The notes under the pieces: model-generated
Databases searched by the model: none
Told to the model about the DNA's origin: nothing
What the model saw: the letters and a program-made list of their open reading frames with translations, nothing else
Assembly: GCA_963781285.1 (NCBI GenBank)
Contig: CAWAFI010000008.1
Span: 347,471 to 411,470 of the forward strand
Length of the DNA stretch: 64,000 bases
Direction of reading: 5' to 3'
Source: CAIWHR01 sp963781285
GTDB taxonomy: Bacteria > Pseudomonadota > Gammaproteobacteria > Burkholderiales > Casimicrobiaceae
Shown here: positions 17,982 through 25,265 of the stretch, piece by piece
Layout of the letters: each line of letters starts with the position of its first letter
How positions within the stretch are numbered: position 1 is the stretch's first letter
Program-made: the position numbers and the translations under genes

Positions 17982-20501
17982 TCAGGGCGCGGACTGCGCC
18001 GCTGCTTCGAGTTCTGCGACCATGCGCGCCACACGCACGTCCAACGCCTCGGTCGTCATCGCGTCGCGAAACATCTCGACCAGCAGCGGAAAGGCAAACG
18101 GCGTTGGTCGCGCCGGTCGCGTGAGCAGCAAGCGGCTTCCGCGCAGCCGCGCGAGCGCGGCTGCGATCCGGGGCGCTTCGAGTCGCCGCTCCAGCACTTC
18201 GCGGATTGCCTGCTTGAGCAGCAGGTTATCGGGATCGTACTCGGCGAAGACTTCGTAGAAGAGCGCCGAGGACGCCTGCAGGTGCCGCGCCGGATGCGGC
18301 TCGCCGGGATAGCCCTGGAAGACGAGGCCCGCGACCCGCGCGATCTCGCGGAACTGGCGGCGACCGAGTTCGGCGGCGTTGAGGCCGGCGAGGATGTCGG
18401 CCTCGACATTCGGCGCGGCGAGCAGTCGGCCGAGGTCGCCGATCGAAAACGAAACCGGTGCCGGGGAGAGCAGGCCGAAGCCGTAATCGTTGGCGGTAAG
18501 GCTGAACGTGCGCGGTGTCGTACGCGAGAGCCGGTACGAGAACAGCGTCGCGAGCCCGAGATGCGCGAGCCGTCCTTCGAACGGGTAGAAGAAGAGACCG
18601 TGGCCTTCGCGTGTCGCGATGCACTCGACCAGCCATTCGTTGTCGGCGGGCAGCGCCGACCAGCGCCGCTGCAGTTCGAGCAGCGGTCGTACCAGCGAGA
18701 GTTCCGGCGATGCATAGGCGCCGCGCTTCGCATCCGCGATCAGGCGTCGTGTTGCACTCGCCAGTTGCGTGGACAGCGCCATCCGGCCGCCGGTCCAGCG
18801 CGGCACGAGCGTCGCCTTCGCCGGCGCGGGCTTTACCCACGCGGTCAGCTCGCGCACGCGTACGAACTCGAGCACGCGGCCCGCGAAAACGAAGCAGTCG
18901 CCGGGAGCGAGCCGCGCGATGAAGCCCTCCTCGACGTGGCCGAGGCTCGTGCCATTCCTGAAGCGTACGGTGATGCTCGCCTCGGAGACGATCGTGCCGA
19001 TGCCGATCCGGTGCCGGCGAGCGATCGCCGCGTCGGGGACCCGCGCGATACCGTCGTCGTCGATAACGACCCGGCGATACTCGGGGTACGCGTTGAGGCT
19101 TCCGCCGCCATGGACGACGAAGTCCAGCGCGAACTGCCACTCGCCGGCGGTGAGATCGCGATAGGCGTGCGTGCCGCGGATTTCGGCGACGAGGTCGTCG
19201 GGCCGAAACCCGCCGCCCAGCGCGCAGGTAACGAGATGCTGGACGAGGACATCCTGCGGTTTGTCGAGCGGTTCGCGCGCCTCGATCGCGCGCGCCGCTG
19301 CGGCTTCACGCGCCGCGGCAGCTTCGACGAGTTCCAGCGCCTGCGCCGGCACGACCGTGACCCGCGACGTCGCGCCGGGCTGGTGGCCGCTGCGGCCGGC
19401 GCGCTGGAGCAGGCGGGCGACGCCTTTCGGGCTGCCGATCTGCAACACCTGGTCCACTGGCGCGAAATCGACGCCGAGGTCGAGGCTCGACGTGCACACG
19501 ACCGCGCGCAGTTTCCCGTCGCGCAATCCGTCCTCGACCCAGTCGCGCACGCCGCGCTCGAGCGAGCCGTGATGGAGCGCGATCTGGCCCGCCCAGTCGG
19601 GGCGCGCGTCGAGGAGCGCCTGATACCAGATCTCGGTCTGCGAGCGGACGTTGGTGAACACGAGCGTCGTGTTCGCACGCTCGATCGCGCGGATGACCTC
19701 GGGCAGGAGTTTCAAGCCGATGTGCCCGGCCCACGGAAAACGCTCGATCGTCTTGGGCCGCAAGCTGTCGATGACGATCGCCTTGGTATCGATGCCCTTC
19801 ACCACGGTCGCGCGATCCCGCCGCTGCGGTCCGACGAGGGCCGACAGCGCGTCGTCGAGATTGGCAAGGGTGGCCGACAATCCCCACACCTTCAGCGCCG
19901 GTCGTGCGCCGAAAAGCCGGGCCAGTGCCAGCTCCGTCTGCACGCCGCGCTTCGTCGACAGGAGCTCGTGCCACTCGTCGACGACGACCGTGTCGAGATG
20001 TGCGAAGCGCTCGCGCCAGTCGGCGCGGGCGAGGAAGAGCGTCAGGCTCTCCGGGGTGGTGACGAGCGCGGTCGGCAGTTGCTTTGCCTGCCGCGTGCGC
20101 GCGCCGGCTGCGGTGTCGCCGGTGCGCACGTCGACGGTCCAGCAAGGGGAGAGCGCTGCGGCGGCGCGGGCAAGTGCGAGCCCGGTGTCCGACGCGAGCG
20201 CGCGCAGCGGCGTGATCCACAGCAACGCCAGCGGCGGCGGTTTGCCTGGCGCCCCCGTGGCGCCGAACACGAGCGGTGGCAGCGCCGCGGCATACGTCTT
20301 GCCCATGCCTGTCGGTGCGTGGACGAGGCCTGACTCGCCGCGCGCGCAGGCGGCCCAGACGCTTTCCTGAAACGGGAAGGGCGCCATGCCCTGCGCGGCA
20401 AACCACGCGCGGGCGTCCGCAAACGCGTCCACGAGGTCAGGGCGCGCTGCGAGAGGACCCGGGGCGGAGACAACATCCTGGAGGAAGGGGGAGGGCGGCA
20501 C
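17982..20501 (-). CDS. Ligase-associated DNA damage response DEXH-box helicase (Lhr-like)
   Basis: An 839-residue superfamily 2 helicase. Motifs: HAPTGMGKTYAAAL (Walker A), VVVDEWHELLSTKRG (DEWH box), GLSATLANLDDAL, TTLVFTNVRSQTE, VCTSSLDLGVDFAPVD and QRAGRSGHQPG. A winged-helix and Lhr C-terminal region follow, with a DUF4145-like end (YDPDNLLLKQAIREVLERR). The length and DEWH box match the helicase of the ligase-pdeM repair cluster. It probably acts with PdeM in DNA repair. Here the partner pdeM is 4.4 kb downstream with unrelated genes between them. Confidence 0.92.
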   Translation of the reverse strand: MPPSPFLQDVVSAPGPLAARPDLVDAFADARAWFAAQGMAPFPFQESVWAACARGESGLVHAPTGMGKTYAAALPPLVFGATGAPGKPPPLALLWITPLRALASDTGLALARAAAALSPCWTVDVRTGDTAAGARTRQAKQLPTALVTTPESLTLFLARADWRERFAHLDTVVVDEWHELLSTKRGVQTELALARLFGARPALKVWGLSATLANLDDALSALVGPQRRDRATVVKGIDTKAIVIDSLRPKTIERFPWAGHIGLKLLPEVIRAIERANTTLVFTNVRSQTEIWYQALLDARPDWAGQIALHHGSLERGVRDWVEDGLRDGKLRAVVCTSSLDLGVDFAPVDQVLQIGSPKGVARLLQRAGRSGHQPGATSRVTVVPAQALELVEAAAAREAAAARAIEAREPLDKPQDVLVQHLVTCALGGGFRPDDLVAEIRGTHAYRDLTAGEWQFALDFVVHGGGSLNAYPEYRRVVIDDDGIARVPDAAIARRHRIGIGTIVSEASITVRFRNGTSLGHVEEGFIARLAPGDCFVFAGRVLEFVRVRELTAWVKPAPAKATLVPRWTGGRMALSTQLASATRRLIADAKRGAYASPELSLVRPLLELQRRWSALPADNEWLVECIATREGHGLFFYPFEGRLAHLGLATLFSYRLSRTTPRTFSLTANDYGFGLLSPAPVSFSIGDLGRLLAAPNVEADILAGLNAAELGRRQFREIARVAGLVFQGYPGEPHPARHLQASSALFYEVFAEYDPDNLLLKQAIREVLERRLEAPRIAAALARLRGSRLLLTRPARPTPFAFPLLVEMFRDAMTTEALDVRVARMVAELEAAAQSAP

Positions 20502-20854
20502 GCCGATAGTCTAGTGCAATGCCCGTTCGGTTTCGCCCGGTACCTTCCTCTGGACGCGCCATGCGCCGACGTCCCGTCCTCCCGATTCCCTACAACGCAA
20601 TCGGATCTATCTTATGTGCGTGTTCCATTGCGCGCTATAGGCTTAGGTCATAAGCGCAAACGGAGACGATTCGATGGCGAGCTCCGGAAGGTTTCGTAGC
20701 ACCGGCATGAGAGCCGGGCCGGGTACACGCATTGGCATGGTGATTGCCTCTTTTACTCGCAACTGCTCCGAAGCGGTCGTATTGAGGCGCAATTTGCCGC
20801 ATCGCTCCATGCGGTCGAGTAATTGTTGCTCGGTATGAGCGGAAAGGAATGAAA
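20502..20854. other. Intergenic region upstream of DUF1328 gene
   Basis: No gene is supported in these 353 bases. It holds TTCCCTACAA at 20586-20595, one of several CCTAC-type motifs in the window, and a sigma-54-type promoter at 20733-20748. Confidence 0.6.
20733..20748 (+). promoter_or_regulatory. Sigma-54-type promoter, DUF1328 operon
   Basis: TGGCATGGTGATTGCC has GG and GC separated by exactly 10 bp, matching TGGCAC-N5-TTGCW except at two positions. It lies about 108 bp upstream of the DUF1328 start codon and faces it. Confidence 0.6.
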
Positions 20855-21022
20855 ATGTTGCATTACGCCGTCGTATTTTTTGTCGTTGCGATCATCGCGG
20901 CCATATTCGGCTTTACGGGCCTCGCGGCCGGCGCCGCGGAGATTGCCAAGATCCTGTTCTTCATTTTCCTGGTCCTGTTTATCGTCTCGCTGGTCGCCGG
21001 TCTTTTCCGTCGTGGCGGTTAG
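20855..21022 (+). CDS. DUF1328 small membrane protein
   Basis: A 55-residue protein starting MLHYAVVFFVVAIIAAIFGF, then TGLAAGAAEIAKILFF, IFLVLFIVSLVAGLF and RRGG. This is the DUF1328 (YtjA) family of two-helix inner-membrane peptides, repeatedly seen among stress-induced genes. GGAAAGGAATG provides the ribosome site. A close paralogue is at 42500-42667. The downstream lipoprotein gene starts 31 bp after the stop, so both are likely on one sigma-54-driven transcript. Confidence 0.9.
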   Translation: MLHYAVVFFVVAIIAAIFGFTGLAAGAAEIAKILFFIFLVLFIVSLVAGLFRRGG

Positions 21023-21052
21023 CGCAAAGCGGTCAGTCCGCGAGGATCCATC

Positions 21053-21397
21053 ATGAAACGCTTGCTGCGTTATGCACTATGCGGAATAGCGCCGATCGCG
21101 ATGCTCGGTTTGGGAGCATGCGATCGTGCTCCGGTCCAGGCGCAAGAAGCGCCACGGGTCTCTGCAACCACCCCGGCAGCGACGGCGACGGGGGATCCCA
21201 CACCGAAGCCGAGCGAGGTATTCAAGGAAGGCGCCCCGCCGGAGAAGACGACGACGCACGCCGACCGCCCTGATCCCCTGGCGCCGATGACCAAGCAGGA
21301 AGAAGCGATGGCGATGCCGAAGGCCGGGCAGGCAAACGACCACTCGAATCCCTCGGCGCAACCCGCAACACCGGAGCGGACGCAGCCGCAACGCTGA
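21053..21397 (+). CDS. Hypothetical lipoprotein
   Basis: A 114-residue protein with a lipoprotein signal peptide (MKRLLRYALCGIAPIAMLG, lipobox LGLGAC, predicted acylated Cys at residue 24). The mature part is Pro/Ala/Thr-rich and disordered-looking (ATTPAATATGDPTPKPSEVF, AQPATPERTQPQR). No known domain. It follows the DUF1328 gene closely and probably shares its promoter; localisation to the outer or inner membrane facing the periplasm is inferred. Confidence 0.8.
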   Translation: MKRLLRYALCGIAPIAMLGLGACDRAPVQAQEAPRVSATTPAATATGDPTPKPSEVFKEGAPPEKTTTHADRPDPLAPMTKQEEAMAMPKAGQANDHSNPSAQPATPERTQPQR

Positions 21398-21549
21398 TTG
21401 CGACTGCCGCTCGGGGATGCGAGCGGCTGGTGACATGGGGGCGCGCAACCTACGCTCCCGGAGGTTCCGGATTACCACTTGAGCCGCGCCCCCGGAACCT
21501 TCGGGGCGTGCGGCGCATGCCGTCGGTCAACGCTCGCAAGGGGACAGCA

Positions 21550-22719
21550 ATGGACCGGAACACGATCAGCACGAAAGTGGCCGTCGCGGTGCCTCCGCGC
21601 GGGGGGGAAACGGAACCGAACGCACCGCCGGCGCCAGCTACCGGGCGCACGATCGCGCTCACCGTCATCGCAGTGATTGTCGTCCTTTTCGCGGTGCGAA
21701 TGGCGGCGGCGTTCCTGATTCCGCTGCTGCTGAGCGTGTTTCTGAGCTATGCGCTGACACCGGTCGTGGCGCGGATGGCGCAACATGGTGTTCCCCGCGT
21801 GCTCGGCGCGGCGATCGCCGTTGTCCTGGTTGTCGTCATCTTGTCTGCGGCGGTCTATCGGGTCGCAAACGATGCAACGGAGGTGCTGGAGCAGATTCCG
21901 GCGGCCGTCCAGCGATTGCGCATCTCGGTGATCGACGCGCAGCGGCTGGGTGCTGGTCCGCTGGAGAATGTCAAACGCGCGGCGACGGAGCTGGAGAAGC
22001 TCGCGAGTGCCGCTTCGCCCGCTCCTGCGACGTCGGCGCCGCGCGCACGCGCGCCAGCGCCCGACTATTGGGTCGACATTCGCTCGATGCTGCTCTTGGG
22101 GACGAGCAATGTGTTCATCGCCCTCGGGCAGATCCTGTCCGCGCTGTTTCTGACGTTCTTCCTGCTGGCTGCGGGCGATAGCTTCCGCCGCAAATTCGTC
22201 TCGGCGATGGGGCCCTCGATGGCCCGGCGCAAGAAGGCGCTGCTGATTCTGGAAGACGTCAACAAGCTGAATCAGCACTACTTCGCCGTCGTACTGGGAG
22301 TCAATATCGCCGTCGGCATCGCCACGGGGCTGGGACTGTACGCCATCGGGCTGGAGCGGCCGATGGTTTGGGGGCTAGGCGCGGCTGTCCTTCATACGAT
22401 CCCCTATCTCGGCTCGGCGCTGGTCGGCGGCGCCGCGGCGCTGGTCGCGTACGGGCAGTTCGGAACCTGGGAAGCCGCCTTGTTGGCAGGAAGCTTGCCG
22501 ATTGTCGTCGCCGCCATTCTGGGGATCGGTCTGCAAACCTGGCTGATGGGCCGCGCTGCCCGGATGAGCTCGCCTGCGGTCTTCCTGTCGCTGATGTTCT
22601 GGGGGATGGTGTGGGGCGGATGGGGCCTCTTGCTCGCGGTGCCCATCATGGTGGCGGCAAAAACCGCTTGCGACCACGTGGAGCGTCTCAAGCCCGTCGG
22701 GGCGATGTTCGGCCCCTGA
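21550..22719 (+). CDS. AI-2E family transporter
   Basis: A 389-residue polytopic membrane protein of the AI-2E (TqsA/PerM) family: about eight helices, with AAFLIPLLLSVFLSYALTPV near the N-terminus, a soluble loop after residue 110 interrupted by an Ala/Pro stretch, then LFLTFFLLAAGDSFRRKFV, NLN/KLNQHYFAVVLGVNIAVG and PYLGSALVGGAAALVAYGQF. Members export autoinducer-2 or act as sodium/proton or other efflux systems; specificity cannot be assigned. Start at 21550 has AAGGGGA upstream; an open frame further upstream is not protein-like. Confidence 0.9.
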   Translation: MDRNTISTKVAVAVPPRGGETEPNAPPAPATGRTIALTVIAVIVVLFAVRMAAAFLIPLLLSVFLSYALTPVVARMAQHGVPRVLGAAIAVVLVVVILSAAVYRVANDATEVLEQIPAAVQRLRISVIDAQRLGAGPLENVKRAATELEKLASAASPAPATSAPRARAPAPDYWVDIRSMLLLGTSNVFIALGQILSALFLTFFLLAAGDSFRRKFVSAMGPSMARRKKALLILEDVNKLNQHYFAVVLGVNIAVGIATGLGLYAIGLERPMVWGLGAAVLHTIPYLGSALVGGAAALVAYGQFGTWEAALLAGSLPIVVAAILGIGLQTWLMGRAARMSSPAVFLSLMFWGMVWGGWGLLLAVPIMVAAKTACDHVERLKPVGAMFGP

Positions 22720-22835
22720 TGGCGATGACGGTTGTGGAACGATTTACATCTTGCCGCAGAGGTGGCTGCCCGCCATTGCAAGCGGCGTCGGGAGAGGGCT
22801 GCGGCAACCTCCTGTTTCCCCAATGACTATTGATC

Positions 22836-22851
22836 TGGCACACCCGTTGCT
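22836..22851 (+). promoter_or_regulatory. Sigma-54-type promoter, DUF3309 gene
   Basis: TGGCACACCCGTTGCT is a full match to TGGCAC-N5-TTGCW with GG-N10-GC spacing. It is 43 bp upstream of the DUF3309 start codon, placing the expected transcription start about 30 bp before the ATG. Confidence 0.8.
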
Positions 22852-22893
22852 GACTACGATGTGATGGTCGCGAGGACCGAAGGAGGAAACGCT

Positions 22894-23052
22894 ATGACTC
22901 TCGGAACAATTCTGCTGATCGTGCTGATCCTGGCGCTGCTGGGAGCATTGCCGTCCTGGCCTTACAGTCGTGGTTGGGGTTACGGTCCGAGCGGTATCGC
23001 CGGCGTCGTCGTCCTGATCATCATCGTACTGATCTTGATGGGGCGCATTTAG
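22894..23052 (+). CDS. DUF3309 small membrane protein
   Basis: A 52-residue protein: MTLGTILLIVLILALLGALP, SWPYSRGWGYGPSG, then a second helix VVVLIIIVLILMGRI. This is the DUF3309 pattern of two short hydrophobic helices around a Trp/Tyr/Gly loop. AGGAGG sits seven to eight bases before the ATG, fixing the start. It has its own sigma-54-type promoter. Function unknown; such hydrophobic peptides are commonly stress-responsive. Confidence 0.88.
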   Translation: MTLGTILLIVLILALLGALPSWPYSRGWGYGPSGIAGVVVLIIIVLILMGRI

Positions 23053-23258
23053 CGACGTTCCGCTCGCCGGCCGGCGATGCTTCCGCGCGCGGTCAAGCTC
23101 TTAATCGGGGAATCGGGTGGTGCGAACTGGTCGCAGCACCTCCCGCCGCGTGTCGGTGCTCGTCCTACAGCGGAATCCGCCAGTACCCAATACCTGCTGT
23201 GAACGGATCTGCCTACACTCTGTGCTGGAATTTCATGGGACCGTTGCTGCGCCCACCG

Positions 23259-24119
23259 ATGACGATGACGTCCTTTCATATCGATTGCGAGCTCAATTAC
23301 GACGTGACGCAGCAGACCGTTTTCCTGCTGAACGTCGCCGTGCCGTCGAACGAAGAGCAGCGCGTCGTAGCCGAGTCGTTGACGACGGCGTCCGGACTCC
23401 ACGTGGAGCTTCTGCATGCGAGCGGGTCATCCAATCGGCTGGCGCGGATCGACGCTCCGCCTGGTCGCTTGCGCATAAGCTATCTCGCCAACGTGGAAGT
23501 CGACCGGCGCCGCCCGGACCCGAGCGCGGCAGAGATTCCGGTGGCGAGACTTCCGGTCGAGGTCCTGCCGTATGTTCTTGCCACGCGCTACTGCGAAGCG
23601 GATCTGCTCTTTCCCTTGGCGTGCCGGAAATTCGGCGGCGTCGCGCCGGGCTACCAGCGCGTGCTGGCCATTTGCGACTGGATCAGAAACAACATCGACT
23701 ACGCGGTCGGAACGTCGCTGCCGCACGGGACCGCGCGCGACACGCTCGCGGCGCGTGCCGGCGTGTGTCGCGACTTCGCGCAACTCGCGATCACGTTCTG
23801 CCGGGCGCTTAACATACCGGCTCGCATCGTCACCGGTTACGCGCGATACGCCGACCCACCACCCGATTTCCACGCCGTCTTCGAAGCTTACCTGGGCGGC
23901 CAATGGTACCTGTTCGATCCCACGGAATTGTCGCCTATCGCGGATCTGGTGCGCATCGGCACGGGCCGCGACGCCTCGGAGGTCGCGTTTTGCACGTATT
24001 TCGGTGCAGCAAGACTGCGCCGACTGAGCCCGCTCGTCGGACCGATCGAGCGCTGGCAATCGACAGCGGAGCTGCGCAGCCTGCAAAGCGCCGGCTCGGG
24101 CATCCAGCTCGCCGCTTGA
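23259..24119 (+). CDS. Transglutaminase-like domain protein
   Basis: About 286 residues. The N-terminal beta-sandwich (FHIDCELNYDVTQQTVFLL) is followed by a transglutaminase-like cysteine protease core: catalytic Cys in AARAGVCRDFAQLAITFCRA, His in PDFHAVFEAYLGGQWYLFDP and Asp in the same strand. The upstream TARDTLAARAG and NIPARIVTGYA are family hallmarks. Such proteins are cytoplasmic or periplasmic peptidases or amidases; no signal peptide is obvious. ATG 23235 is an alternative start. The gene lies between two sigma-54-driven genes; GTCCTACAGC at 23162 lies 97 bp upstream. Confidence 0.88.
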   Translation: MTMTSFHIDCELNYDVTQQTVFLLNVAVPSNEEQRVVAESLTTASGLHVELLHASGSSNRLARIDAPPGRLRISYLANVEVDRRRPDPSAAEIPVARLPVEVLPYVLATRYCEADLLFPLACRKFGGVAPGYQRVLAICDWIRNNIDYAVGTSLPHGTARDTLAARAGVCRDFAQLAITFCRALNIPARIVTGYARYADPPPDFHAVFEAYLGGQWYLFDPTELSPIADLVRIGTGRDASEVAFCTYFGAARLRRLSPLVGPIERWQSTAELRSLQSAGSGIQLAA

Positions 24120-24134
24120 GGCAAAAGCGCTTCA

Positions 24135-24150
24135 CGGCACGCGCTTTGCG
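24135..24150 (+). promoter_or_regulatory. Sigma-54-type promoter, first BON lipoprotein
   Basis: CGGCACGCGCTTTGCG has GG-N10-GC spacing and matches the consensus except at the first and last base. It is only 16 bp after the transglutaminase stop codon and 41 bp before the BON gene start. Confidence 0.7.
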
Positions 24151-24190
24151 ACAGAGGTAGTGCCGTCAATCACGATCAGGAGCTACGAAC

Positions 24191-24574
24191 ATGCGAACCA
24201 TTCTTCTTTCCCGCTTGACGACGGTTGCGGCCGTCGCGACTGCAGTGTCCCTTGCGGCTTGCGACCAACGCAGCCCCGGCAGCGATACGATGTCGAAGCG
24301 TTCCGACATGCCGCCCGCAGCCGAAAAGATGGCGGCGGCTGGCGAAAAGGCCGCCATGGCGGTCGACGATAGCGCCGTGACGGCAAAGGTCAAGGCGGCA
24401 CTGCTGGCGGAGCCCGGGCTCCGCTCGCTGCAGATCGGCGTCGATACCAAGAATGGCACGGTTACCCTTTCCGGTTCGGTCGATAGTGACACCTCGCGTG
24501 ACCGCGCGAAGCAGGTGGCCTCGTCGGTCGGTGGCGTGAGCGCGGTGGTCGATCAGCTGACCGTCAAGTCCTGA
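24191..24574 (+). CDS. BON domain lipoprotein
   Basis: A 127-residue envelope protein. Signal peptide MRTILLSRLTTVAAVATAVS with lipobox LAAC (Cys 24). Residues about 60-127 form one BON domain: DSAVTAKVKAALLAEPGLRS, IGVDTKNGTVTLSGSVDS, then VASSVGGVSAVVDQLTVKS. BON domains bind phospholipids or other envelope ligands and are typical of osmotic-shock proteins such as OsmY. A paralogue with the same layout is at 54500-54922. Own sigma-54-type promoter 41 bp upstream. Confidence 0.92.
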   Translation: MRTILLSRLTTVAAVATAVSLAACDQRSPGSDTMSKRSDMPPAAEKMAAAGEKAAMAVDDSAVTAKVKAALLAEPGLRSLQIGVDTKNGTVTLSGSVDSDTSRDRAKQVASSVGGVSAVVDQLTVKS

Positions 24575-24586
24575 CGCGGCGTCAGG
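24570..24586. terminator. Inverted repeat after BON gene
   Basis: CCTGACGCGGCGTCAGG, 8-bp arms around one base, begins at the BON stop codon in the gap before the convergent DUF883-like gene. No T-run follows, so the terminator role is tentative. Confidence 0.35.
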
Positions 24587-24759
24587 GCGGTATCGTCACC
24601 GCAAGACGGTGGGCAGTTCACCGATTCGTCGCCCGCAGGGGTCGACGATCCTGCTACCAAGCAGGGCGTCGAGGCCGACCGTGCTGGGCAGCGGTGGCAT
24701 CGACACCCTGCTTGCCGTGCTGCTCTGACCGGCAGCCACCGCAGGTTGTTGAGTGGTGA

Positions 24760-25128
24760 TCAGAAGCGCGCGAGCCGGCCGAGCAGATAGCCGACGACCA
24801 GTGCCCCGGCGACCGTGGCAATCGGACGGGCACGGATCGACGCGCACGCGGCATCCGTCACCTTCACCTGGACCTGCTTCGCCTGCTCGGGAATGCTCGA
24901 TGCCCATTCTGCCGCCGTCGTTGCCGCATCGGCGGCGCGGTTCACTGCACGATGCGCCGTCCCGCTCAGGCGATCTACTTGCGAAGTCGCTTTGTCCGCG
25001 ACCTTGTCGACGGTCTGGTGCGCGGTTTGCGCGGCGCCCTCGAGCTTGGCGCTCGCGGCGGGGTTGGACAGGGGGTTCATGTTGCCGCCGAGCGGCGTGC
25101 TTCCGTCTAGCGTCGTGGATCGATCCAT
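24760..25128 (-). CDS. DUF883/ElaB-like membrane-anchored stress protein
   Basis: A 122-residue protein. MDRSTTLDGSTPLGGNMNPL opens a polar N-terminus; a long helical, Ala-rich middle follows (AHQTVDKVADKATSQVDRLS), and the C-terminus ends IRARPIATVAGALVVGYLLG plus RLARF, a tail anchor with the PxxTVxGALxxGYLLGRL signature of ElaB/YqjD/DUF883 proteins, which tether ribosomes to the inner membrane in stationary phase. A close paralogue is at 48461-48829 and the two share a conserved upstream region. Start preceded by GGAAAG. Confidence 0.85.
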   Translation of the reverse strand: MDRSTTLDGSTPLGGNMNPLSNPAASAKLEGAAQTAHQTVDKVADKATSQVDRLSGTAHRAVNRAADAATTAAEWASSIPEQAKQVQVKVTDAACASIRARPIATVAGALVVGYLLGRLARF

Positions 25129-25213
25129 GGTGGCTTTCCTTTCCGGGTGTGAAGACGCGGGCGCGTCCCCATCCCGTACTATCGGCAACGCCAATTCCGC
25201 CGACCATCCGAAT

Positions 25214-25235
25214 CCGTCTGATTTGTTCGTAGGAC
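25214..25235 (-). promoter_or_regulatory. Conserved upstream element shared with the paralogue at 48461
   Basis: On the minus strand this 22-mer consists of GTCCTACG, a variable ACAA core and TCAGACGG. It differs from 48337-48358 at only two positions. It lies 86 bp upstream of the DUF883-like start codon. Conservation between two otherwise separate loci points to a regulator or alternative promoter site. Confidence 0.55.
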
Positions 25236-25265
25236 ACGCGCGGTATTTCGCCCGCAGTCCAGGCG

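Noticed and set aside
18282..20333. Long plus-strand open frame of 683 codons
   Set aside because: Antisense shadow of the DEXH helicase, whose motifs are complete on the minus strand.
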